Assembly: GCA_031763025.1 (NCBI GenBank)
Contig: JASSKH010000039.1
Location: forward strand, 2,294,001 to 2,358,000
DNA: 64,000 nucleotides
Source: Macrocystis pyrifera
Lineage: Eukaryota > Sar > Phaeophyceae > Laminariales > Laminariaceae
Reading direction: 5' to 3'
The translations under genes and the position numbers were made by a program. The notes under the pieces are model-generated. The model had not been told where the DNA came from and did no database searches. It was given only the letters and a program-made list of their open reading frames with translations. The first letter of the stretch is position 1. Each line of letters begins with the position of its first letter. Below are positions 11,342-20,490 of this stretch, piece by piece.

Positions 11342-14300
11342 ACACGTATACCGCAGTAGATCAGCATGATTTACTCGTAAGCAGACACAGACACAGTATA
11401 AATACTACACGTCGGCAGTATATGTAAGTAAGTATGGGAAGAAGAGACATGGCCGTTCAGGAGGCAAGATGACATCGATGAATCGGGCAAGGCCGCAACA
11501 CTAAGGAAAGGATACCAGGTACACCAGTAGGTCGTCAGTAGACACATACTAGTATACAACAATAGGCCAGCATTTTAGACGCAGGTACAGGTCGGCAGTA
11601 GATAGATGGGGGCACAGCAGTTCAGGAGCCTAGGTGTCGTTAACGACCAAAACTAGCAGTAGCAAGACAGCAGGTATGCAGCTGTATGAGACGCAGGTAC
11701 AGTATGAGGTAGAGAGCAGCTCAGGAGCCAAGCTCCGACCGACGAACCAAGCCATGCCATCCAGTTAACGACAGCTACAATAGCAGTAGATCGGCGGCAG
11801 ACACATGTCAGCAGTAGGCCAGCGTGATATACAGGCACAGTAAGTAGGCCAGCAGTAGATATCTACCAGTGTACAGGAGTGCGAGGAAGCAAGTAGCACA
11901 ACACGCAACAATATACGAAACATAATCCATTTTTCCGAAAAGGACTGAACGTTGTCGGAAGGTATACTGAAATACAACGATTACGTAACCCTAACCGAAT
12001 GAAGACTTACTTCGGCGGTCAACAGCTTTCACTCACCAGACTTCAGAATTTTTCTGTACTCTGCAACGACGGACAGGGTTCCCTTGTTCTTTCGGAGCAC
12101 AGACGACAGGGGGTATTCCGGGCCGTCCCCGGCAACACTTCCCGCCTCCGCCTTGAGGAAAATAATGAAAAAAAAACGGCAGGAAATCGCAGCGGGCAAA
12201 TGTGATGCGTGTGAAAGACGTAACCGTCTCACCACTCTGCGCGGGAAGGTAAGGATGGTTTAGGATGAGGTAATGCTGGTTTGTTCTTGATATTCATGTT
12301 TTAAACGGCTCTTCTAGTTTCGCCCATGGTGGATATTTCTGCAGGAAGACTGGGGAGGGGGGATATTCTGGACCATCCCCGCTAACTCTTTCTGTCTTCG
12401 CCTTGGGGAACAAAAAAAAAAAGAAGAAATCGCCGGAAATCGCAGCGGTGTGAAAGTGAAACGTGAAACGGCTGACAGTTACATTTCTTCCATGTGAATG
12501 GCAGGGGAAATTACGGATCGTCCCCGGTAACGCCTCCCGACCCCGCCATAGGGAAAAACGAAATGGCCGGAAGGAAGCCGCAGTGGGGAAATGCGACGGT
12601 GCGAAATGTGAAGCGGCCGACGAATCAGCAATCAGCGATTATACCTGTTCCAGGGTCTTGAACACGGGACTGTCGGGATTGGAGGATCGCAGCTCTTCCA
12701 TGTCCTTCGCAACAGCCGCCTCTTTCGCCTGACGTAGAAAGGAATGCATTCATACGTATTAAACAGACGTATAAGCAATGGGAAGACCACATAAAAATGC
12801 CACCAGAGACGGAACAAGGGACAGGGTTTTGCGGTTACATTTCGGTGCGGCACAACTACTTCATACCTGGTTTATGTATAAACTGCTGTATTACAGTACT
12901 ATGATACAGTATGGGTCCAGGTATAAGAACCTACTGAAATTATATTAAGAAATTATGCCTCGCTTTTGGGGGGACGCTGATAAAATGGGATTAAGAAATC
13001 GTGCTCAGCCACGAGCGCCACACAGAACTCTACACAAATATTAACCGAAAAAAAAAACAAGCTGCGAGACCGAAAATTCCCTAAAAATCCATTTTTGCGA
13101 GCTTGGTCTGACGCTTGTCCATGAAGGCGTGGTACGGGGTGTGTAGGGTTTAGAGTGGTTTACACATTTTGACAGTTTCCCTACAGAACGGAAAACTCTA
13201 TACGCACATACAGATAGTAGCCTATTTGTACATCCCCTGAGATCCACAGCTGTCAGACGAAGGCCACGCTGGCACCCAAGCGTCCCCTGGTCCCCGGGTT
13301 TCCGGTAACTCTAATATCTATAAGTTTTATCGGAACTGAAAAACACATCGTTAGTTTAACACGCTGCGTTTACAACTTCGGCTGGTTCGTGCATACCAGA
13401 GAGCGACCCTGACTCGAAAGAGGTTCATCACAGCAGCTTGTGTTTCTCTCGAGATTGACCTCCCGCCGGTTCTCAACAGAGGTCTACACCTCGACGTAGA
13501 GGTGCTGCAGTGGTCGAAATTGGTCGAAATTTGGGGTGCACAAAATGAGACAAAAAACAACCCCCAACCGATCGTTTGCACCTCACTTGCGGACAGCTAC
13601 AGCTTCTCACAGAAAACTACAGCCCACGAAATTGAGGGATGCTCCTGATGGCATGTGTGAGGGTGTCGGGTGCGCCAGACGGCAGTCGTAGGCACCCAGA
13701 AACGACTCACGAGGTGTTTTCGTGTACTCGGAGTTGCGAGCGAGTAGCACAAAAAGCTCGCAAAAACGCTAAAATGTTTCATTTCAGGCAAGGGAGCACA
13801 GATAGCACAATGCCTACATCACCGATGAAGCAATGGCCTTCGCTACAGTATTGTTGTTCTCCAGGCGGAATATAGTCTCTTAAGGAGTCGTCGTCGAAGG
13901 TGTTGCGGAAGGAAAAACTTCGTTCCCATGATAGGTAGATAGTTGTTGGGACCCAAAAAGTGAAAAAAAAAAGGGTTAAAAAGCTCAGGATTCTTGTAAT
14001 TTTGCATCAACCATTCTACATCTACGAAATACGGATCTTGGTTGCAAATCCTTTACTCTAATTCCAAGTCGTACGTATACGTCGCCGAAACGCCTACGCG
14101 AGGGTACTTGACGACGCATTCCTGAGGGTGTTAGCGTCTCCTTAAGATGTTGTTTCCCTAAGACATGGGTATATATATATATATACTCTTCATGAAGAAC
14201 TTAGACCCGTACCAGGTACATTGTACACGCGATCGAAGTATCACAAGGGTATTGTGGTATTATTCACTACTGAATCTCATGTTGCCGCTTGGGACCCGTA

Positions 14301-15511
14301 TAATCTGCAAAATCTACGACCACTTGTTTCTTGGGTTGGATCTGTACTGTGAAATGATCCTGCACAACCTCTCTCAGCGGCAGGTGAGGAACTGATAGAT
14401 GATCTAGAATATCGATCTGCAGATGATCTATCTGTATCTGATCTAGATGATGCACCTGTCTGAGGTGTGCACTCTTACCAAATCGCGCTCTCGCGATTTT
14501 GGCGACGATTGTTGCAGTGTTGCAAAAGTGTAGCGTGTTGCATTGCTGGTGCTTGTTCAGCTATGTCGTCAATACGATGGTGCCATAACGTCGTGCTCTC
14601 TTACAGCCGCTGCTGCTGTTGTTGTTGTTGTTGTTGTTGCTGCTGCTGCTGCTTGTTGCTGCTGTTGGTGGTGGTGCTGTTGTTGTTGCTGTGTTGCTGT
14701 TGGTCGAAAACATGTAACATGTGGATATGTGCATGCCCTCGATCCTGATCTGAAGGGAAGTACTCGTACTGCACGAGTACGTACGTGTACAGTACATCAG
14801 TACATGCGAACACTCGTATACCATCTCGATAGCTCAAGTGGCATCGCATCGGGTCGCTGGCACGGCAGCAGCCAGACCGTCGTCGCCGCTTTGATGCCTC
14901 GGCGACCTTAAAAAAGTACGGTCTCCGACATCTTTGGGCGTGCTTTACCCCGCCCTCCCTTCCCAAGCACATGGCGAGCCACCTTCGACATGGTACACGG
15001 CTTGAACTCATACCACGGGTACGGCGGACGACAGCAGTAGACTATGAATGCAGCAGCAGCAGAGGCAACATGGCACCATGGTGAAAGCTAAAAACTCATG
15101 CTGTAGATACCACTATGCACGAAAATATAAGAAGCATTTTATATTTATATTGATGTTGAAACGGTCCTTACATTACGAGACAGAGTGGCAAGTCACATTA
15201 GAACTACAGCAGCAGTAGGTGAACCAGCCATGGCCGTCCACCAACGTTTCATGTCCGAGGATGCCAGCAAGCCCACCCACAAGGCTAGACGTGTCTCCAC
15301 CCATCCTGCCTCTTCCCTTCCTCACCTTGCGGGCTAGGTCCTTGAGAGCCATCATGGGGGTACTGCATCGAGCACTCCTGGACCTACGCCCCAACACCCC
15401 ACCCTCGAATCGCACCGCTCGTCCGACGAGCGACGGCCCCAAAAAGGCAGTCGACGCCAGGAGACCGCTCGCCAAGGTGGCTCCACTGAGCGTGGCCGTG
15501 GCAAATTTCAT
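6249..15511 (-). CDS. Plastid-targeted indole-3-glycerol-phosphate synthase-like protein (six exons, 3' end outside window)
   Basis: Join on the minus strand: 15511-15326, 12728-12645, 12151-12037, 11235-11148, 10138-10040, 6376-6249. Every junction has GT donor and AG acceptor and the phases (0,0,1,2,2,1) agree, giving about 235 residues. Residues 1-20 form a signal peptide and ASTAFLGP is a stramenopile plastid-transit junction. Then come TIM-barrel blocks of the TrpC/IGPS family: VVAEYRKILKSG, GFIDGILAPE, GGASCVAVATE, PMPVIVRDLVLSEFEIARAKEEGA. The enzyme class closes the indole ring in tryptophan synthesis, in plastids of algae. Two lysines that are catalytic in canonical IGPS (AEIK and LRKD) are arginines here, so activity is uncertain. 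The last third (substrate phosphate-binding strands) lies beyond the left edge, past the chromovirus. Confidence 0.8.
6555..6672 (-). repeat. Decayed copy of exon 6 acceptor junction
   Basis: Aligns by eye along its length with 6350-6458 (exon 6 start, acceptor and upstream intron). Shared blocks include CTCGA-CTCCGAT, TGGACAGGTGA and TTGCATGC. No open frame is kept. Confidence 0.7.
7230..7282. repeat. (CAT)n / (ATG)n mirrored microsatellite
   Basis: Runs of CAT, then ATG, then CAT again make a hairpin-capable trinucleotide block in intron 5 of the IGPS-like gene. Confidence 0.7.
7921..8120. mobile_element. MITE family 2 copy, split by a MITE family 1 insertion
   Basis: Left half (ACTGCAGTCCCGTTTTGAGG) at 7930 and right half (CAAAACGGCAGTGCAGTCCT) ending near 8116 are the two halves of the family 2 palindrome. 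A complete family 1 element separates them at 7973-8077. Family 1 therefore jumped after this family 2 copy settled. Confidence 0.85.
7973..8077. mobile_element. MITE family 1, copy 1 (TA target)
   Basis: About 105 bp with inverted ends TTACGGGGGACCATAGTAAA and a conserved centre of the type GTTAGTAAAAATAGG. Nested in the family 2 element at 7921-8120. The right flank is TA; the left TA reads TC here. Confidence 0.88.
8326..8430. mobile_element. MITE family 1, copy 2
   Basis: Same ends and centre as the 7973 copy. Flanks CTA and TAG. Confidence 0.88.
9180..9600. repeat. Three partial copies of a SINE-like repeat with G-runs
   Basis: CATGCATGGCCGTAGTCGTATGACCATAGACCC-type segments start near 9200, 9444 and 9537, each preceded by a G-rich run. 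They match the heads of the long copies at 49790 and 61200; the first also carries the CGTCGGGTTTTCA and GGGTGAGCTGCATCCTACTA blocks. Confidence 0.75.
10040..10138 (-). CDS. IGPS-like gene, exon 5
   Basis: 32 codons with partial codons at both ends (QTGGCSADDLRR...PMPVIV), acceptor ACAACAAG, donor GTATTT. Ends in the PVLRKD-equivalent strand, read here as PVIVRD across the junction with exon 6. Confidence 0.8.
10305..10372 (-). repeat. Decayed copy of exon 5 acceptor junction
   Basis: Matches 10084-10141 (CTGATCCGCCAxTACCC, CCATCCGC-GAGCAGCCTC-CGTTTGGCTT) with about ten scattered changes. It lies upstream of exon 5 in the gene. Confidence 0.85.
10367..10446. repeat. 16-bp minisatellite, five units
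   Basis: GGCTTACTGGCCTATT repeated five times with one C/T variant. It begins inside the TTTGGCTT of the exon 5 junction copy, so it grew from that copy. Confidence 0.9.
10735..10930 (-). repeat. GATC-rich dispersed repeat, reverse copy
   Basis: Holds the reverse of the block GACCCGTA-AATCTGC...CATGTTTCCTGG-TTGGATCTGT...GCAGGATC found at 14283, 23832, 51320 and 54070. Function unknown. Confidence 0.55.
11148..11235 (-). CDS. IGPS-like gene, exon 4
   Basis: 28 codons with partial codons at both ends, acceptor TTTTTCAG, donor GTACAT. Encodes FIDGILAPELLCPLFRNGG and ASCVAVATE, the second barrel strand region of IGPS. Confidence 0.85.
11300..11345. repeat. (ACAGTAG)n minisatellite
   Basis: About six 7-bp units in intron 4 of the IGPS-like gene. 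Confidence 0.85.
11452..11490 (-). repeat. Decayed copy 1 of exon 4 acceptor junction
   Basis: GTTCAGGAGGCAAGATGACA then TCGATGAAT aligns with GCTCAGGAGCCAATATGCCG then TCGATAAA of exon 4 (11205-11238). Confidence 0.6.
11611..11655 (-). repeat. Decayed copy 2 of exon 4 acceptor junction
   Basis: GGGGGCACAGCAGTTCAGGA matches GGGGGCAAAGCAGCTCAGGA of exon 4, followed by a weaker match. Confidence 0.65.
11708..11750 (-). repeat. Decayed copy 3 of exon 4 acceptor junction
   Basis: GAGCAGCTCAGGAGCCAA is shared with exon 4 (AAGCAGCTCAGGAGCCAA); the rest is diverged. Confidence 0.6.
12037..12151 (-). CDS. IGPS-like gene, exon 3
   Basis: 38 codons plus one base, acceptor CCTCAAG, donor GTGAGT. It holds VVAEYRKILKSG, the equivalent of the AEIKxxSPSKG block of IGPS. 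The catalytic Glu is kept, the following Lys is Arg, and the Ser-Pro is absent. Confidence 0.85.
12336..12470 (-). repeat. Decayed copy 1 of exon 3 acceptor junction
   Basis: GGGGATATTCTGGACCATCC and TTCGCCTTGGGGAAC align with GGGGGTATTCCGGGCCGTCC and TCCGCCTTGAGGAAA of exon 3 and its acceptor. The match continues into the intron (GGAAATCGCAGCG). Confidence 0.8.
12500..12625 (-). repeat. Decayed copy 2 of exon 3 acceptor junction
   Basis: GGGGAAATTACGGATCGTCC and CCCCGGTAACGCCTCCCGAC continue the same series, with GGCCGGAAG and GTGCGAAATGTGAA downstream as in the other units. Confidence 0.8.
12645..12728 (-). CDS. IGPS-like gene, exon 2
   Basis: 28 codons (AKEAAVAK...VFKTLEQ), acceptor TACGTCAG, donor GTATAA, phase 0 on both sides. 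It supplies the N-terminal helix in front of the barrel. Confidence 0.8.
14283..14425 (+). repeat. GATC-rich dispersed repeat, forward copy
   Basis: GGGACCCGTATAATCTGC, GGGTTGGATCTGTACTGT and GATCCTGCACAACCTC recur at 23832, 51320 and 54070. Confidence 0.6.
14605..14700. repeat. CTG/TTG trinucleotide microsatellite
   Basis: Imperfect run of GCTGCTG, GTTGTTG and GTGGTGG within IGPS-like intron 1. The poly-Gln or poly-Leu frames it opens are taken as artefacts. Confidence 0.8.
15113..15187. mobile_element. MITE family 3, diverged copy
   Basis: GTTGAAACGGTCCTTACATT then ACGAGACAGAGT matches the reverse of the left end of the 1-75 element, and CACTATGCACGAAAATATA matches its other end. Confidence 0.55.
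15326..15511 (-). CDS. IGPS-like gene, exon 1 (plastid presequence)
   Basis: 62 codons from the ATG at 15511 to ...LARK, donor GTGAGG, phase 0. Hydrophobic residues 3-20 look like a signal peptide. The ASTAF motif with Phe directly after the expected cleavage site, then an Arg/Ser-rich stretch, is the bipartite presequence used for complex plastids. Mature start probably near MMALKDLARK. Confidence 0.85.
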
Positions 15512-16500
15512 GGCAGCGTTGCCGTGTGTTATCGCGTCCCGAGGAGCGGTGTGGGTGGAAAGGCACAGGGGACGCTGCTCTCCCTCGCGTTAAGTGCTGC
15601 GTGCTGATGCGTTACGTATGCTGCTGGCTGATCATGATCATTGAAGAGTTCATACTGCGTCGGAGGCCGGACCTGAATGCGGGGTTCTCTGAATATTTCT
15701 ACCAATCAGAGGCCGAGGTGATTAAATCCGCCGCATATCCTCACGAGATTTTCACCCCCCTCCCTCCACCAGTATACAGCAGTACCTGTACATAACCGGT
15801 CACCACTCCAGATACCATGGCAACCAGGCATCAACCCTGTCCACTCGCTCCGAGTATCGATAAATCTAGCCAATGAAACCGATGTCGGGGTTCGTAACTA
15901 CTGCTTGTACGGCTGTCTGTGACTGCTATTTACCAGCCAGTACCTGCCGTAAGAATGAACTGCTCTGCTGTACGGCTTCGTAGCTGTGACAACATCGATA
16001 CAGCACGCCAACTCACGGGGGTGAGCTGTGTGTTATGCGCTGTGTGTAAGTCTCACAGGAGTGACCTGGGTGCCGGAGCGCGTCTGTAGCTGCCTCTCGG
16101 GAGCTTGCTACACTACCTGGTAGTCCAGATTATCACCGCTGCAAGCAGACATACGAAGTGTGTAGCACAAGATCAAAGAAAAAACGCGGCGGAATTACGC
16201 AACACGGGATTAGTCAAGGGAAGTTATTACGCGCACCACTTTTTCGACACTGCTGTTTATCGTATGTATTGAGGGTTGGGAATCACTGTACCTGGCATCC
16301 GATACAATTATATCTATAATCCCATAGCCAGAAAAAACGGCATAACACCAGCTTCGCCCTGTCTTCGAGCTACCGGAAAGTCGTGACCGCTATTTTCGCA
16401 ATTTGCGGAGCTGCCGGAGGATGGTGGCCCATATTTATTTGCAACACCGCTGCGTAGATAAACCTTTGCGCATCGGATACCCACGGATGCACATTGTTTG
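15512..16500. other. 5' flank of the IGPS-like gene, no gene seen
   Basis: Unique-looking sequence upstream of the exon 1 ATG. No TATA box or other promoter element could be assigned with confidence, and no convincing ORF. Confidence 0.4.
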
Positions 16501-16509
16501 ACTTTTTAG

Positions 16510-17320
16510 TGGCATGCCACGCAGATGTCACCCCAAGGGCCATGGGTTACCATCGGCCATGGCGCTGCCGCGGCACGTACCACGCTTGTGCCCGCGATAC
16601 TTGCCTTGGCATCCCACGACGAGCCCCGCGGCCATGTCCACGGCAAGACCCATGACAAGATCCACGGCAACTCTCAAGGCAAGACCCACGGCAATGTCCA
16701 CGGTAAGACACCCACCTGGCACCCTCTTGCCATTTGGTATTTTGACCCCGCGTGGACTCATCCCATTTGTCACCCTGCCCCCCCCCCACAGGGTGGAGAA
16801 ATATAATGAGCCCTCCGCAGGAGCCGCCGGGAGTCCACCTGGCGCCCTGCTCCCTTTGGGCCTTACCGTGGGGCTTGCCGCGGGTCTTGCTGCGGGCCTT
16901 GCCGTGGTCATGGCCGCGGGGCTTGCCGTCGGTATTGCTGTGGGTATTGCCGTGATATGCAGTGAACACTGCCGTGCCGTGCCGTAACGTGCCGTGCCGT
17001 GCCGTGCCGTGCCGTGGGAGTTGCTTTTGACCGTGGGGCTTGCCGTGACGTGCCGTGAGAGTTGGCTTGGCGCTCATTGTAAGGTGTGCCACGGTAATCG
17101 TTCCGCGTATGCCATGGCGAATATCTTGGGTTGCCACGACAAGCCACGGCATGTCGAGGCATACCGTGGGCACTACGTTAGGTTGCGGCATGCCGTATGC
17201 CATGGGCACTGCCGCGGCACTGCCACCAAAAAGTTAAAGATGCCGTGGCAAGTACTACGACAACATCCGCGGGCACAACCGTCGCACGAGCCGCGGCAGC
17301 GCCATGGCTGACGGGAACGC
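16510..17320. repeat. Inverted low-complexity array of CCACGG/CCGTGG and CCGCGG motifs
   Basis: Left half is rich in CCACGGCAAGACC-type units, right half in GGTCTTGCCGTGG-type units, so the two halves are reverse complements around about 16790. Units are 9-18 bp and decayed. Open frames across it on both strands follow from the lack of stops in the unit. Confidence 0.7.
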
Positions 17321-17443
17321 ATGGACCTTGCCGTGTCTGTAGTTTTTTTTACAATAGTATAGGCAGGACATGTTGATTTGACTGTTGAGTTCCGAAGTAT
17401 CTTGTCTTGGGTGCTCCTAACTCCGGGGGCACTGCACACTGCA

Positions 17444-17929
<486 letters not shown>

Positions 17930-17959
17930 CACTGCTGTGTCAGATGCCCCCCCCTGCAC

Positions 17960-18940
17960 AACGAGGGCGTATAATTATCACTGTGGAGACATCAAATAAT
18001 GTAGTGAACCCCACAAAGTGTCGAAAACCTCTCAATCAGGTACGCCTCATTGTGCGCTGCGTTGTTCAATGTCTCCACGAGGATGATTTTACTCCCGCAT
18101 TGTGCGGGGGGGGAAGGGTCCCGGTCACTGCGTACTACTACATACCTGGTACAGTACTACAGTAGTGCATGACAGTGGACAGAACGTGCCTGTGGCCCTG
18201 TTGATTAATGCTGCTGGCCCTACACGCGATAGGGTCTGTTGATGGACCCCTCGGCACGAGCGGGGCCTTGATCACTTCGTTTTTAGTCCGTTCTTGGTCT
18301 GTTTTCTTTGTGACGACGCGTGCCTCGATAAGGGTTGCGTTTTTCGGTCCAAGACATTTGTAACTGCCGTGGCTCTCGTTGACTGAGGGAGTACCTCCGA
18401 TATTGCCAGTATTGTCGAACCACCGTCCTTGGGTTTTACACGTTATTCGTCGTATACTTACTAAACGATCGGGTATATAGCAGTTTCGTGTAGTCTCAAA
18501 GTCATTTCCTGGGTGACTTACTATTAATGCTAATGACCTGCTAATAGTATAGAGCTCTTCTCTATCGCATATAGTACGGTGATGGAAAAGCGGACCCTGA
18601 AAAAACAAACTATTTACAGGATATACCCACTGGAGGTACACATTATAGATCATTATAGACCCACGGATAAAAACCTACATTCTAAGAACGTCAGGCTCTT
18701 TTTGGGGAGGGTGCTAAGAAATGTGAGTTAAGGAATCGTACTTGGCGGCGAGCGCTATATACACTAAAGCCTATCTGGGTACCTGGTCGATAGTAGTCTA
18801 CGACCACCAGGTATGCTCTTTATAGGTTGTTGAAGCATGGTGCAACGATCACGTCCCAGTACTGGTACATGGGATGTCACCCGGCTACAGAAACTACCCC
18901 GTGTAGCGAAAAAGTTAAAATGCAATTATCCCCCCTGAGA
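17960..18940. other. Intergenic, nothing assigned
   Basis: Mixed sequence between the microsatellite and the LINE; no convincing ORF, repeat or RNA gene seen. Confidence 0.4.
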
Positions 18941-19123
18941 GTTTTGTTACGTCAAATACGATATTCGCCTCCAATCTTCGGCCTGCCCCGACCTCGGGGT
19001 GGGCCGGAGCCCATCGGAACCTACGACGGTCTGCCGGTGGTCATACGAGCCCCAGCCTCGCTCGGTAGAGAGGAAACCCGTGCGGTCTGGTAGGTGAACT
19101 ACTGGCGGCGCGGGGTGGTGGCG

Positions 19124-20400
19124 ATGAGTTTTATTTTCAACCCCAATGCCGAGGAGTTCGTTCCAACAGCAGAGGAGGAGCATCGCCACAGCGGAGAGCG
19201 TAATGGGTACAGCATGGGGAGAGGAGAGGCTGGGCATTGCGTGGAAAAGCAAACACACCGACAGCGAAGACGAGAGTGTCGGGGTGGGGATGGGCTGGGA
19301 CGGCTGAACCCAGTCCTTGGAAACGAAGGCACGCACCGGGCTAGAAAACAAGGAGCCTGCATCGTAATACAAAGAAAAATAAGGAGAAAAAGACAAAAAA
19401 GACGGAGGGGTCGGACCTCGCGTCGGCTAGCAAAGTTTGCAGCGCGCGAGGCCCGAGCGAGACAGAAGGCGGCACTCGTGACGGTAGCGACCTACAATGC
19501 GCGTACCCTGGCTGTGAAAGGGAGGAACGGGTACGGGCATGCCGAGTGTGTGCGGGCGAAGACCCGACAACTGGGCCGTGACTTCGTTGGCCTGCAAGAA
19601 ACAAGGAGACCCGGGAAGACCGAATTTTCTGCAGCAGGATACCGGGTTTTCAGCTCAGGGCAAGAAGACACAGATGGCAGGCAAGGACTATACGGAGTTG
19701 GTTTGGCAGTGAAGGAAACGATATGCCGTAAGTCTGTATATACCTACAAGATAATTGACGAACGCCTTATGTCTATGCGCTTCGAGCTGACCGGTGAAAG
19801 CGTTGCGGTCAACCTATTACGGGAGTCCATAGTTAATGGGACCAAATTTTGTTAGTAAAAATAGGTAAATATACAGGTTTTTATGTATACCATAGATCCT
19901 ATTAACTATGGACCCCCGTAATAGTTGTTGCCTATGCCCCAACGGAAGCCAACCTCAACATACAGATGAAAGAGGAGTTTGGGATAAAAAATTGGGGCAC
20001 ATGGTTGAGCAGATTCCAACGAAGGAATGCCTGTTCGTGCTGGTAGACGCGAACGCACCGACTCGAGAGAGGATGGAAGGGTGCGGTGACGGTAGGGTGC
20101 TTGGAGCGTACGGACGTGATGAGCTCAACAATAACGGCAAACGCCTGCTGGCATTCGCTTCAGGCTATAAGCTCGCTCTCACGAACACGTTTTTTTAGCG
20201 CTCGCAAGGGTGGAATATCTCATACGTTCAACGGCATCAGCAGCCGCAACGACCAAAAACGGATTGACTACATCCTAACCCGCCAAGCACACCGACCTCG
20301 CGTGCATGATGTTAAGGTCCACCCCCAGCCTCCGCCCCCAGCCAAGGCGGATTCAGACCATAATATCGTATATGCGATGGTCCGCCTCAGCGGTCGTTTC
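19124..20400 (+). pseudogene. LINE-A N-terminal PAM2-like motif and endonuclease domain
   Basis: The ATG at 19124 opens MSFIFNPNAEEFVPT, matching the PAM2 consensus (L/F)NPNAxEFxP that binds the MLLE domain of poly(A)-binding protein. A Lys/Arg-rich linker follows, then the endonuclease: TVATYNARTL, FVGLQETR, the metal-site block GLYGVGLAV, VVAYAPTEAN, LFVLVDANA and the C-terminal RIDYILTR and SDHNIV. A 105-bp MITE splits NLVVAYAP at 19817-19921. One-base shifts lie near 19983 (A run) and in the T run at 20190-20196. Confidence 0.85.
19817..19921. mobile_element. MITE family 1, copy 3, inside LINE-A
   Basis: Flanks are CTA and TAG. Taking out the element plus one TA leaves CTAG and gives back the LINE frame AVNLVVAYAPTE, so the target was CTAG and TA was duplicated. 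Confidence 0.95.
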
Positions 20401-20490
20401 GCACCCAACTGACACGTACGAGCGAAAAACAAAATTCGGCCTTTCGACCGGCAGAAGTTTCGATCCGACGGAGATTGCAGGCGGCGAGTC

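Noticed and set aside
14467-15011. Poly-Gln and poly-Cys frames
   Set aside because: CTG/TTG microsatellite in IGPS-like intron 1.
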